Both the position numbers and the translations under genes were made by a program. This document shows positions 26,376 through 35,006 of a stretch of 64,000 nucleotides of DNA, piece after piece; the stretch's first letter is position 1; each line of letters opens with the position of its first letter. The notes under the pieces were generated by a model. That model had not been told where the DNA came from. It saw only the letters and a list, made by a program, of their open reading frames with translations, and made no database searches. Source of the DNA: Neobacillus massiliamazoniensis (GTDB lineage: Bacteria > Bacillota > Bacilli > Bacillales > Cytobacillaceae); contig NZ_CVRB01000001.1 of assembly GCF_001048695.1 (NCBI RefSeq), positions 1,364,001-1,428,000 of the forward strand, read 5' to 3'.

Positions 26376-27443
26376 ATGGGGAAAATCACCATTAGCAATA
26401 TTAAAAAGGCCTTTGGTTCTAATAATATATTGAAAGGCATTGATCTAGAAATACAAGACGGCTCCTTTACGATTCTGCTTGGCCCTTCAGGGTGTGGAAA
26501 ATCAACCTTACTAAGAATAATTGCAGGTCTTGAAGAACCAACAAGTGGAAATTTACTTATTAATGAAGAAGATGTCACATATGAAGAACCAAAAGATAGA
26601 AATATCGCAATGGTCTTTCAAAATTATGCGCTATATCCTCATATGACAGTATATAAGAATATCGAATATGGACTAAAAATTAAAAAAGTACCTAAACAAG
26701 AACGTGAAGAAATCATTTCAAATGTCTTAAAGATGGTAGAGCTTACGGATCACGTTAATAAACGTCCAGCTCAATTATCAGGTGGACAACGTCAACGTGT
26801 TGCCCTTGCTCGTGCGATTGTGAAGCGTCCCCATGCTTTTTTAATGGATGAGCCACTTTCTAATTTAGATGCTAAACTGAGAAATCAGATGAGACAAGAG
26901 TTAATTGAATTGCATAGACAGTTGAAAACAACATTTTTATATGTTACACATGATCAAGTTGAGGCCATGTCAATGGGTTCATATATTATTATTATGAATC
27001 AAGGGGAAATCATGCAGCAAGGTACGCCAAAAGAGATCTATACGAATCCGGCAAATTTATTTGTTGCACAATTTATCGGTTCACCGCCAACAAATATCAT
27101 TGAATTCGATGAAATGTATTTAGGTATACGTCCTGAAGAGATTGGCCTTGCAAAAACGAACAATATAAACAATGATGTAATTATTCGGGGAAAAATTCTT
27201 ACACAAGAGCAGTTGGGTGGAGAAACCATTTATCGTGTGAACACGAATATTGGAAAGATTAATATAAAAACACAAAGCTGCTGGGATGAAATTGGTGAAG
27301 ATGTTTATGCTCATTTCTCCTATGACAAATTAATGGTATTTGATAAACAGGGTAATAGAGTTGAAAAAGATGATAATATAATGGAAGCAATTAAAAAAAT
27401 AAACAATGAACAAATCAATGAAAAAGAGCTTGTATATAGTTGA
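26376..27443 (+). CDS. ABC importer ATPase, UgpC/MsmK-like
   Basis: This 355-residue ATPase has Walker A GPSGCGKST, Q-loop MVFQNYALYPHMTV, signature LSGGQRQRVA, Walker B FLMDEPLSNLD and switch VTHDQ. A C-terminal TOBE-type regulatory domain (about 230-330, with GIRPEEIGL) is typical of MalK/UgpC. Unlike many Bacillus sugar importers that share one ATPase, this one has its own. It ends the operon before a strong terminator. Confidence 0.9.
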   Translation: MGKITISNIKKAFGSNNILKGIDLEIQDGSFTILLGPSGCGKSTLLRIIAGLEEPTSGNLLINEEDVTYEEPKDRNIAMVFQNYALYPHMTVYKNIEYGLKIKKVPKQEREEIISNVLKMVELTDHVNKRPAQLSGGQRQRVALARAIVKRPHAFLMDEPLSNLDAKLRNQMRQELIELHRQLKTTFLYVTHDQVEAMSMGSYIIIMNQGEIMQQGTPKEIYTNPANLFVAQFIGSPPTNIIEFDEMYLGIRPEEIGLAKTNNINNDVIIRGKILTQEQLGGETIYRVNTNIGKINIKTQSCWDEIGEDVYAHFSYDKLMVFDKQGNRVEKDDNIMEAIKKINNEQINEKELVYS

Positions 27444-27470
27444 TTATGCTTAGATTAATATTTTATCTAA

Positions 27471-27505
27471 AAAATTCCACCACAAGAGCTGTGGTGGAAT
27501 TTTTA
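27471..27505 (+). terminator. Rho-independent terminator of the importer operon
   Basis: AAAATTCCACCACA and TGTGGTGGAATTTTT form a near-perfect stem with loop AGAGC. Confidence 0.92.
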
Positions 27506-27669
27506 AATTTAAAGTATTTTAGTCGATCAAAATAAATATTAATAGTAATAAAGCTTTAGTTTAGGAGGGCTAAATACTAAAAATGAATGAACAATACCTA
27601 TAATGATAAATTTGAAAGCTAGTAGGCGAAAAAAAAGGCTGAATGTAACTAATTCAGAGAGGTGAGTAT

Positions 27670-28008
27670 ATGGATAGGGTAGGTAAAGATGATTTTGTAA
27701 GCGGGTTTGTACCACATCATAATCATGGTTCGGTTGATTATACTTCGGTTGAGGTGGGGCATGTTCATCAGTGTTTAGATGTTACTTCTCCTCCTATACA
27801 GACTCAGGATCAAAGCCATATTCATTATACGGAGGGATATGTTGTCTTTGAAGATGGGCATACCCATCATTATAAGGCTTATTCTGGACCAGCGATTCCT
27901 GTGGGAAATGGCATGCATGTCCATTATTATGATTTTTATACTACTGAAGACAATGGACATCGCCACCGTGTAAGAGGTGTTGACCGGCCAGCGCCTGGTA
28001 ATAAATAA
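27670..28008 (+). CDS. ymaF: YmaF-family histidine-rich protein
   Basis: This 112-residue protein consists of repeated blades with H-x-H pairs: PHHNHG, GHVHQC, SHIHY, GHTHHY, MHVHYY and GHRHRV. This matches the YmaF family of Bacillus, of unknown function. The regular histidines suggest metal binding. GAGAGGTGAG lies before the ATG. It stands alone between two terminators. Confidence 0.85.
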   Translation: MDRVGKDDFVSGFVPHHNHGSVDYTSVEVGHVHQCLDVTSPPIQTQDQSHIHYTEGYVVFEDGHTHHYKAYSGPAIPVGNGMHVHYYDFYTTEDNGHRHRVRGVDRPAPGNK

Positions 28009-28052
28009 AATCAACCAAGGATTTTTTTGAAATGTGGATATTTCACGATAAC

Positions 28053-28080
28053 AAGGGGGTGCTACGGCAGCCCTTTTTTT
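28053..28080 (+). terminator. Rho-independent terminator after ymaF
   Basis: AAGGGGGTGC and GCAGCCCTT pair around TACG, followed by seven T. Confidence 0.85.
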
Positions 28081-28084
28081 AATA

Positions 28085-28298
28085 GGCTGTGTTAACTTGG
28101 CTGTTGATTTGCGCTCAAGAAGCGAGCATCCGCGGAGTCTCCTCGTCGCTTAAGCTCTCACCTGCACCGTACTCCCGCAGGACGTTGAATCAGCTTCTTC
28201 GAATCTACATCGCACGAAGGAAATGCGATAGCATTTTCGAGGATCTCGCGCCTTCCGCTCCAATCAACATAGTTTCAAAATCAACAATGCCCTTTTCA
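28085..28298 (-). repeat. MITE-like element, copy 4
   Basis: One end is GGCTGTGTTAA, identical to copy 1; the other is degraded (near CAATGCCCTTTTCAC). It shares with copy 1 the phrase CATAGTTTCAAAATCAACAA and with copies 2 and 3 the hairpin AAATGCGATAGCATTT and GCAGGACGTTGAATCAGC. It is inserted right after the ymaF terminator. Confidence 0.78.
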
Positions 28299-28426
28299 CT
28301 ACTATTTGTTTTTATCGGACAAATAAGTTGATACAGATGAATTTTTTTATATTTAGGAATATTTTTTGGTTGCAGGAAACTTTCAGAAAATGTAAAATAT
28401 AATAAAAATAAAGTGAGTGAGTATGA

Positions 28427-28552
28427 ATGTATACATCAAAACGAGTAAAGAAGAAAATCTTACTAAATTCATTGCTATGTAAATTGTTAGGGATTATTAG
28501 TGAGCAAGACTTTAAGGGTATTGTAGGTGAAATTCATACGGGAGGAAAATAA
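28427..28552 (+). CDS. Small basic open reading frame, 41 codons
   Basis: It encodes MYTSKRVKKKILLNSL, then a short hydrophobic part, ending in EIHTGGK. A TATAAT-like element lies about 25 bp upstream and a purine-rich GTGAGTGAG precedes the start. I recognise no family. It could be a small protein, a leader peptide or noncoding. A second short frame starts at 28423. Confidence 0.25.
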   Translation: MYTSKRVKKKILLNSLLCKLLGIISEQDFKGIVGEIHTGGK

Positions 28553-28631
28553 CGAAAGAAAGGTTGGGAGGATTTTAGGTAGCAGCGTACAATGTGTTAA
28601 ATCAGCAATAAGAATATTTTTTTTACCTTAA

Positions 28632-28648
28632 AGTTTCCTTTGTGCAAA
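28632..28648 (+). promoter_or_regulatory. MntR-like operator upstream of mntH
   Basis: The minus strand reads TTTGCACAAAGGAAACT, close to the MntR boxes of Bacillus subtilis mntA and mntH as I recall them (TTTGC...GGAAACT). It lies 52 bp before mntH. The inverted repeat CTTTGTGC/GCACAAAG (28638-28645, 28661-28668) overlaps it. It predicts manganese repression of mntH. Confidence 0.6.
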
Positions 28649-28699
28649 AAAAATGTATAAGCACAAAGTTAAAAGAAACAAAAGAGGAGGAGAGATTGT

Positions 28700-30052
28700 T
28701 TGAGTGCAAAAGAAGCGGTAGCCCAATTGGAAAATGTAAAGGAGGCATGGAGAAAAGAAAATCATATTCCAAGCTTACAGGAAGTTCATAAGTCTATTCC
28801 GATTAAAAAATCAGGCAGTTTTTTTCGAAGATTATTAGGGTTTATGGGTCCAGGTTATTTGGTAGCAGTTGGTTATATGGATCCTGGAAACTGGGCAACC
28901 TCGATTGCAGGTGGATCCTCCTATGGGTATACCCTTCTCTCGGTTATTTTTATCTCCAATTTAATGGCGATTTTATTACAAGCTTTATCGGCTAAATTGG
29001 GCATTGTTTCTGGCAGAGATTTAGCGCAGGCTTGCAGGGACCATTATAGTAAATCAGTTTCTTTTTTGCTTTGGGTTTTATGTGAATTAGCTATCGCAGC
29101 ATGTGATTTGGCTGAGGTCATTGGTTCGGCTATTGCCTTGAATTTATTATTTAACATCCCGCTTGTCTATGGAGTATGTATTACAGCATTGGATATTTTA
29201 CTTGTTTTGCTTTTGCAGAATAAAGGTTTTCGCTATATTGAATCATTTGTAATTGCTTTAATTGTAACGATTGCCGTCTGTTTTGGAGTGGAAATCTTCT
29301 TGTCAAAACCTGAATTTGCGGGCATTGCAGCTGGCTTTATTCCAAGTAGTCAAATTATTACTAATCCTACTATGCTTTATATTGCCTTGGGAATTCTTGG
29401 AGCAACGGTCATGCCTCATAATCTCTATCTTCATTCTTCGATTGTTCAAACAAGGAATTATGAGGACACGAAAGAGGGGAAACGTTCTGCAATTAAGTAT
29501 GCGACGATCGATTCAACTATTGCCTTAATGCTTGCATTGTTTGTGAATGCTTCCATTTTGATTCTATCAGCTGCTGCTTTTCATACTACCGGGCATCATG
29601 AGGTTGCAGAAATTCAAGATGCGTACCATTTGTTAGATCCGATCCTTGGTTCGGGGATTGCAGCGATTTTATTCGGTGTTGCCTTACTCGCTTCTGGTCA
29701 AAATTCTACCTTAACGGGGACGCTTGCCGGTCAAATCGTTATGGAAGGGTTCTTGAATATTCGCTTAAAACCTTGGTTACGTAGGCTAATCACAAGGATG
29801 ATTGCGATTATTCCGGCAGTAGTTGTCACCCTGATTTATGGGGAAAAAGGAACGGGTGAATTACTCATTCTAAGTCAGGTGATTTTATCACTTCAATTAT
29901 CGTTTGCTGTCATTCCACTCGTCATGTTTACAAATGATAAAAATAAAATGGGCGAATTTGTAAATTCGAAATGGGTGAAATGGTTAGCTTGGATTGTAAC
30001 AGGGATTATTGTGGTGTTAAATGCGTACTTGCTTTGGGGGACTTTCTTCTAA
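28700..30052 (+). CDS. mntH: NRAMP manganese transporter MntH
   Basis: This 450-residue proton-coupled divalent metal importer has about 11 membrane segments. The metal-site motifs MDPGNWATS in TM1 and [12 protein letters not shown] in TM6 are intact, as is the transport motif [19 protein letters not shown]. The start is a TTG at 28700, eight bases after GGAGGAG. A likely MntR operator lies upstream and a terminator follows. A cluster with a P-type ATPase follows and may belong to the same metal physiology. Confidence 0.93.
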   Translation: MSAKEAVAQLENVKEAWRKENHIPSLQEVHKSIPIKKSGSFFRRLLGFMGPGYLVAVGYMDPGNWATSIAGGSSYGYTLLSVIFISNLMAILLQALSAKLGIVSGRDLAQACRDHYSKSVSFLLWVLCELAIAACDLAEVIGSAIALNLLFNIPLVYGVCITALDILLVLLLQNKGFRYIESFVIALIVTIAVCFGVEIFLSKPEFAGIAAGFIPSSQIITNPTMLYIALGILGATVMPHNLYLHSSIVQTRNYEDTKEGKRSAIKYATIDSTIALMLALFVNASILILSAAAFHTTGHHEVAEIQDAYHLLDPILGSGIAAILFGVALLASGQNSTLTGTLAGQIVMEGFLNIRLKPWLRRLITRMIAIIPAVVVTLIYGEKGTGELLILSQVILSLQLSFAVIPLVMFTNDKNKMGEFVNSKWVKWLAWIVTGIIVVLNAYLLWGTFF

Positions 30053-30059
30053 GATAAAG

Positions 30060-30090
30060 ATTAGGCTCATAAAATGGGCCTAATTATTTT
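30060..30090 (+). terminator. Rho-independent terminator of mntH
   Basis: ATTAGGCTCAT and ATGGGCCTAAT pair (one G-T) around AAA, followed by TATTTTTT. Confidence 0.8.
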
Positions 30091-30264
30091 TTACTAGTAA
30101 AAAATACCCTTTTTTCCAATTATAAGTTTACTTGGAAAGGTTTACATATTATTATTAGGTTAATCAATTTATACGAGTGCAAAAAAATATCTATCAATAA
30201 ACTTTTTTGGTTTATTCAAACATATTTTATGTTAGTAACAATCAATTTTCAGGAGTATGGTTGT

Positions 30265-30576
30265 ATGTTGAAAAAAGTAAAAGAATTAACGCTAGCTAGT
30301 CGGATTCAAAAAATGCTAAAAAGACATTGTATTGAAATCGTCCATTATATTCCAGGAAGAATACGGCTCCAGTCGATCTTTTGGAAAAATAATTATGATA
30401 CAGTTGGTCAATTAATCTGTCATTTTGAGAATGAGGCTAGAATTTATTCGGTTCAATACACACCAGAAACAGGTAGTTTAGTATTTACCTATGATGGCAG
30501 TCTAGCTGATAATGTCAAGCTGTTAGAAGCCTGGGCAGAAAAAATTGAGAGGATCTTATTAAAAGGAAAGTATTAG
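30265..30576 (+). CDS. HMA-like domain protein (first of four modules)
   Basis: This 103-residue protein carries the phrase HYIPGRIRLQ followed some 40 residues later by YTPETGSLVFTYDG. This pair marks the HMA_2-like domain found beside some P-type ATPases. It lacks the CxxC of classical metal-binding HMA domains. The ATG at 30265 with AGGAG upstream is chosen over 30229. It opens a cluster of five genes. Function unknown; a metal or lipid-linked accessory role of the ATPase is plausible. Confidence 0.65.
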   Translation: MLKKVKELTLASRIQKMLKRHCIEIVHYIPGRIRLQSIFWKNNYDTVGQLICHFENEARIYSVQYTPETGSLVFTYDGSLADNVKLLEAWAEKIERILLKGKY

Positions 30577-30589
30577 AGGGAGAGAAAAT

Positions 30590-31129
30590 ATGATTTCTTC
30601 ACTTATGGGTTTAGGAGCTTCACTTATTGCTCCTAAGCTATTTTCGTACATAAACGATCAAAAAATCGAAGTTGTTCACGCGATGCCTGGAAGAGTGAGG
30701 CTTAAATGTGATCAATGGAAAGATGGAACGGTATCAAGCCATCTTGAACAGACATTTCGACAGCTGCATATTGTCAAACATGTAGAGGCATCTCCTATTA
30801 CTGGGAGTCTATTAATAGAGTTTGTCGTCCCCAATCTTACCTCGCAGCAATTTGAAGAACTTCTAGAGCTTGCCGTTAACACCTCAGTCAATGCTTTCCC
30901 ACATGTTGAAGCACAACTTATGAAAACCATGAAAAATACTATTTCATCGGTAGATGGACTTATTAAAAAAAGAACAGCTGGTAAGGCAGATGTTGATTCA
31001 TTACTCTCCTTATTCTTACTCATTTATGGCGTTATAGGTCTTCCTGCCAATCCAGCTTTTTCAAGTAGTTTACTATATTGGTCATATACCATTATTACGA
31101 AAGAGAAAGGAAATGGCCATGCTACATAA
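30590..31129 (+). CDS. HMA-like domain membrane protein (second module)
   Basis: This 179-residue protein has the module HAMPGRVRLKCDQW plus SPITGSLLIEF, and a hydrophobic C-terminal part (about residues 140-170) that is probably a membrane anchor. It starts 13 bp after the preceding gene, with GAGGGAGAG as RBS, and overlaps the ATPase gene by 11 bp. No CxxC is present. Confidence 0.68.
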   Translation: MISSLMGLGASLIAPKLFSYINDQKIEVVHAMPGRVRLKCDQWKDGTVSSHLEQTFRQLHIVKHVEASPITGSLLIEFVVPNLTSQQFEELLELAVNTSVNAFPHVEAQLMKTMKNTISSVDGLIKKRTAGKADVDSLLSLFLLIYGVIGLPANPAFSSSLLYWSYTIITKEKGNGHAT

Positions 31130-33242
31130 GCTTGCATTAATCCATTCCATTCCAGGGAGAACAAGATTTAACTTAGGATTAAAATACGGAAAAGGTGCGG
31201 AAATAGAAGCTATTTTTCGATCCATTCCTTTCGTCTATTCAGCCTCCTATACGGGTGAAACGGGATCGATCCTGATATACCATGATACTCGGGTTACATG
31301 GAAGGATCTTTATCGAACACTTTCAAATTCAAAAAAAGAGACTCAAGAGAAAGCGAGATTCCCAATAGCTGAGGTTCTCGTCTGTTTAAGTGCCTTTGTC
31401 TTTGAACTAACAAGAGTATCACCCATTTTAACTCAAGGAACCACAAATCTTCTAAGACCATCATCATTAGCTGTTCTTTATTCCTCACAAAAGATCATAA
31501 AGAATGGGATCGTAGCTGTTATGACAAAGGGGAAACCCAATGCTGATACACTAACCTCTGCCGCGTTACTTGCATCGATTTTAAAAGGAAGCCCAAAATC
31601 AGCTCTCATCATATACTTAATGTCTACCATTAGCGAGTGGTTGACAGAGTTTACTGCCTATAAAACAAGAAATTACGTAAGGGATATGTTGAGTGTCAAG
31701 GTTGATTCTGTATGGAGAGTAGATGAAACGGGGAAAGAAGAAAGGGTACCTGTTGAACAAGTAAAGGTTGGAGATCAAGTTGTTGTTTTTCAAGGTGAAA
31801 AGGTTGTTGTAGATGGGAAAATTGTTGCTGGAGTAGCCACCATTGACGAGTCGTCGATTACGGGAGAATTCATCCCAAAAGAACTGACAACGGGTAACAA
31901 TGTATTTGCTGGAAGTGTTGTGGTCGAAGGAAGTGTGAGGATTCTTGTTGAAAAAGCTGGGGACGATACAGCGATTTCTCGTATGATTCACCTTATAGAA
32001 GAAGCACAAACCAAACAAGCCCCGATACAGTCCATTGCCAATCGTTTATCAGATAAGCTCGTCCCTATTTCTTTTATTCTAGCAGGCTTAATCTATGTCG
32101 TAACAAAAGACTGGAATAAAGTATTAAATATGCTAGTGATTGATTATGTATGTGGCATAAAGCTTTCAACAGCAACGGCGATTTCTTCTTCTATTGGATT
32201 GGCCGCTAAAAATGGGATTCTTTTAAAAGGCGGTCAAACAATCGAAAAGCTAGCCCAAATTGACACCGTTATTTTAGATAAGACTGGAACGGTCACAGAA
32301 GGAAGACCGGTCGTGACGAAAGTGATTCCATTTTCAGATTGGACAGAAGACAATGTTTTAGCCATTTCAGCTTCTGCAGAAGAGCATTCTTCGCATCCGA
32401 TTGCTGAAGCCATCTGTAATGAAGCAAATGAACGAAACCTTCCTATCCCAGAGCATAAGGAAATTGAGATGATTGTCGGAAGAGGAATAAAGGCGATCAT
32501 TAATGATAAGTTAGTTTTGGTTGGAAGTAAATTATTTTTAACGGATTGGGATATAACCCTAGACCCACTAAATAAGTTGAACAGTGAGATTAATCAAGAT
32601 GAAAATATGGTGTTTGTATCATATGATACTCAGCTTATTGGAATCATCGTGTTAGAAGACAAAGTAAGAGAAGGAATGAAAAAGACGATCAATCAATTGC
32701 GGAGACATGGCGTCGATGAAGTCATTATGTTAACAGGCGATCGCTTTCATCCTGCAAAAAAAATTGCAGATAAACTGGGAATGGATGCATTTATTGCGGA
32801 GGCACTTCCTGAAGATAAAGCTAATTTTGTCATGAAGTATAAAAGTAAGACGGACCATTTAATGATGGTCGGTGATGGCGTAAATGATGCTCCTGCTCTT
32901 GCCTATGCCAATGTCGGTATTACCCTAGGAACGAAACGAACCGATATCGCTGTGGAAACAGCGGATGTCATTGTGACAGCTGATGACCCATTAGCTTTAG
33001 CAGAAGTGATAAAAATGTCGCAAAAAACAATGAAATTAATATATCAAAACCTTATCGTCACAGTATTAGTCAATAGTGGAGCGATCTTAATGGGCACTCT
33101 TGGGTACATAACGCCAGTCATAGGAGCAGCCATTCATAATGCAGCAACGATTGCTGTTGTCTTAAACAGCGGAAAGATTATTCTATTAGGGGGAAGAGGG
33201 AGTGGAAATAAAGTATCGAATCGCTCACAGTATTACTGGTAG
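31119..33242 (+). CDS. Heavy-metal-type P-type ATPase with atypical metal motif
   Basis: This roughly 707-residue ATPase begins with an HMA-like module (HSIPGRTRFN, YTGETGSILIYHD). It then has the actuator motif SSITGE, the phosphorylation site ILDKTGTVTEG (Asp near 387) and [10 protein letters not shown]. The membrane metal motif, CPC in Cd, Zn and Cu pumps, reads YVC (IDYVCGIKLST), with only the second cysteine kept. Metal specificity is therefore not that of CadA or CopA. Proximity to mntH suggests manganese, by analogy to mycobacterial CtpC, but this is inference. The ATG at 31113 is also possible; 31119 has better RBS spacing. Confidence 0.85.
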   Translation: MLHKLALIHSIPGRTRFNLGLKYGKGAEIEAIFRSIPFVYSASYTGETGSILIYHDTRVTWKDLYRTLSNSKKETQEKARFPIAEVLVCLSAFVFELTRVSPILTQGTTNLLRPSSLAVLYSSQKIIKNGIVAVMTKGKPNADTLTSAALLASILKGSPKSALIIYLMSTISEWLTEFTAYKTRNYVRDMLSVKVDSVWRVDETGKEERVPVEQVKVGDQVVVFQGEKVVVDGKIVAGVATIDESSITGEFIPKELTTGNNVFAGSVVVEGSVRILVEKAGDDTAISRMIHLIEEAQTKQAPIQSIANRLSDKLVPISFILAGLIYVVTKDWNKVLNMLVIDYVCGIKLSTATAISSSIGLAAKNGILLKGGQTIEKLAQIDTVILDKTGTVTEGRPVVTKVIPFSDWTEDNVLAISASAEEHSSHPIAEAICNEANERNLPIPEHKEIEMIVGRGIKAIINDKLVLVGSKLFLTDWDITLDPLNKLNSEINQDENMVFVSYDTQLIGIIVLEDKVREGMKKTINQLRRHGVDEVIMLTGDRFHPAKKIADKLGMDAFIAEALPEDKANFVMKYKSKTDHLMMVGDGVNDAPALAYANVGITLGTKRTDIAVETADVIVTADDPLALAEVIKMSQKTMKLIYQNLIVTVLVNSGAILMGTLGYITPVIGAAIHNAATIAVVLNSGKIILLGGRGSGNKVSNRSQYYW

Positions 33243-33774
33243 GCTAAGGCTCATTATTCCAGCCCTATCCGATAAAAAAGATTATTTGAATATTGAACAA
33301 ATGTTTTCAGCTTTAAAAGGAATCGAAAAAGTAAGAATTGAACCACTGATACAGTCCATGGTCATAGAGTATGAACCTAATGTAGTGAGAAGGAATGTGA
33401 TTCTTCGTTACATCTCCCTGTTTTTTAGGCAGACACAATTTGACCCACTGGACCGCTTAATGGCGCAGGTAAGACCGGATATAAGAAAGGATTTATTCCG
33501 ATCCATATGTACGGGGTTTCTGATTTTAGTTGCGTATGTACGGAAGGGCATTAGTCCGAGACCAGATATATTTGATTATGTGGCAGTTATTTCAACAGCC
33601 TATACTGTACTTTCACATGGGGAAAACAAGATCAGACATCCAGATGTGTTAACAGGAATGGTTAGCATGTTCTCTTTAGGTGCAAATAATATTCTACAAG
33701 TAGCAATTGTCACATGGGCAGTCAATGTTCTTGAAATATTTACTGATATGAGAAGAAGTCAAAGACTTTTTTAA
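33202..33774 (+). CDS. HMA-like domain membrane protein (fourth module)
   Basis: This 190-residue protein starts with GTG inside the end of the ATPase gene (41-bp overlap, RBS GAGGGA). Its N-terminal 75 residues are another module, HSITGRLRLIIP and PLIQSMVIEYEP. The rest holds two or three membrane segments (FLILVAYV, VAVISTAYTV, ILQVAIVTWAVNVL). The overlap indicates translational coupling and a joint function with the ATPase. Confidence 0.68.
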   Translation: MEIKYRIAHSITGRLRLIIPALSDKKDYLNIEQMFSALKGIEKVRIEPLIQSMVIEYEPNVVRRNVILRYISLFFRQTQFDPLDRLMAQVRPDIRKDLFRSICTGFLILVAYVRKGISPRPDIFDYVAVISTAYTVLSHGENKIRHPDVLTGMVSMFSLGANNILQVAIVTWAVNVLEIFTDMRRSQRLF

Positions 33775-33803
33775 ATATAAAATCATTTTTAGGGGGAATT
33801 TTC

Positions 33804-34037
33804 ATGGCTTTAAACAGAGACTTTTTAATGGGGTTTGTATCAGGTACAGTAGTGGGAGCAGTTGGTTACCGTTTGTACGAACAAAACAATGGACAACTAA
33901 AAAGTTTAGTACAAAATAATCTTCCGAGCTTAAGTATCCAAGCACCAAGAGCGGACCTTACTCTTGAAGATCTTGTTAGTCAAAAGGAAAGATTAGATGA
34001 CTTAATTGCAGAGAAAAAAGCAACAGCCGTTCGATAA
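33804..34037 (+). CDS. Small membrane protein, YtxH-like
   Basis: This 77-residue protein has an N-terminal glycine-rich membrane helix (FLMGFVSGTVVGAVGYRLYE) and a charged C-terminal helix (LVSQKERLDDLIAEKKA) likely to form a coiled coil. AGGGGGAA lies before the start. It is the last gene of the HMA/ATPase cluster before a terminator. It may be an assembly or scaffold subunit; no function is known to me. Confidence 0.65.
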   Translation: MALNRDFLMGFVSGTVVGAVGYRLYEQNNGQLKSLVQNNLPSLSIQAPRADLTLEDLVSQKERLDDLIAEKKATAVR

Positions 34038-34052
34038 ACCAATAGGTTTTAC

Positions 34053-34085
34053 AAGGAGCAACCATTTTTTGGTTGCTCTTTGTTT
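34053..34085 (+). terminator. Rho-independent terminator of the HMA/ATPase cluster
   Basis: GAGCAACC (34056-34063) pairs with GGTTGCTC (34071-34078), followed by TTTGTTT. Confidence 0.8.
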
Positions 34086-34207
34086 AATTGGATTTCAGAA
34101 GCTCTTCAGACCCAGTGTCCATTGATTAGAGAGCTTGTTCTCGGAATTTTATTCTGAAATTAAAGACTTGTACATATATATCAATATAAATAACATTTAT
34201 AGGTGAG

Positions 34208-34786
34208 ATGTATGTTCTATTGAAGATACTAGTTGTTTTTGTTGGTAGTCTCTTACTGAGTATAGGAATAAACGGATTTTTAGTTCCTCACCATTTGTTA
34301 GATGGTGGAGTTGAAGGAATCGCACTAATCCTGCATTATTATTTTGATTATCCAACAGGTGTAGCTGTGTGCTTTTTAGGCATGCCGATCTGTTTATATG
34401 CTTGGTTTTATGACCGAACCCTTTTTTATAATAGTTTTCTAGGTTTATTTACTGCCTCTATCCTTATTGATTGGTTAGAACCATTAAAAACTCAATTTAA
34501 TCTTTCCATTTTTCCAAGCGTGTTGTTAGGTGGCATTTTCATTGGGGTGGGTGTGGGTCTCATGCTTCGATATAAGATAAGCACGGGAGGAACAGACTTA
34601 TTAGCGCAGATGATCTCAAAATCTTTTTCCATAAATATTGGGGTTATTATATTAGTAATTGACTGTCTCATTGTAACCTTCGCTTTCTATACAATGGACT
34701 TAAAAACCTTCCTGTTTTCCTGTTTAACTATTATCATTATTGGAGTCATTACAGCTATAATGGCTAAATCATCTAACTTTCATTAA
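34208..34786 (+). CDS. YitT-family membrane protein (DUF161 only)
   Basis: This 192-residue protein with five or six membrane segments matches the YitT family. It carries the family phrases FLVPHHLLDGGVEGIAL and YKISTGGTDLLAQMI. It lacks the C-terminal soluble DUF2179 domain of most YitT proteins and is thus a short form. The AGGTGAG before the ATG is very close, so a TTG at 34220 is an alternative start. A terminator follows. Transport function is suspected but unproven for the family. Confidence 0.78.
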   Translation: MYVLLKILVVFVGSLLLSIGINGFLVPHHLLDGGVEGIALILHYYFDYPTGVAVCFLGMPICLYAWFYDRTLFYNSFLGLFTASILIDWLEPLKTQFNLSIFPSVLLGGIFIGVGVGLMLRYKISTGGTDLLAQMISKSFSINIGVIILVIDCLIVTFAFYTMDLKTFLFSCLTIIIIGVITAIMAKSSNFH

Positions 34787-34800
34787 TAACTTAGAGAATT

Positions 34801-34837
34801 GTGTCCTAAAAGTCGCTTTTAGGGCACTTTTTTTGTG
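34801..34837 (+). terminator. Rho-independent terminator after the YitT gene
   Basis: GTGTCCTAAAAG and CTTTTAGGGCAC pair around TCG and are followed by seven T. Confidence 0.88.
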
Positions 34838-34855
34838 TTATTTTAGTCATTTTAA

Positions 34856-34912
34856 CCGACAGTAAAAAGGTAGGTATCCGACAGTAAAGCCACGTCAACC
34901 GACAGTAAAAGG
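34856..34912. repeat. Three 21/22-bp phased repeats, header CCGACAGTAAA
   Basis: CCGACAGTAAA occurs at 34856, 34878 and 34899, each followed by a variable spacer. The period of 21-22 bp matches the larger repeat regions at 44.4, 54.5 and 59.05 kb. It lies between the YitT terminator and the cadC promoter. Confidence 0.8.
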
Positions 34913-34938
34913 TCGCAGGCCCTTTTTTTGCAAAATGA

Positions 34939-34990
34939 TTGACATTCAAACGCCCATTTGAATATTATATAATCAAACGAATATTTGAAT
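34939..34990 (+). promoter_or_regulatory. cadC promoter with two CadC-type operators
   Basis: TTGACA (34939-34944) and TATTAT (34963-34968), 18 bp apart, form a sigma-A promoter. It is overlapped by the inverted repeats ATTCAAA/TTTGAAT (centre near 34953) and TCAAA/TTTGA (centre near 34980). The AT-rich TCAAA-TTTGA pattern resembles known CadC operators. Cadmium, lead or zinc should relieve repression. Confidence 0.72.
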
Positions 34991-35006
34991 GTAAGAGGGG
35001 GATGGC

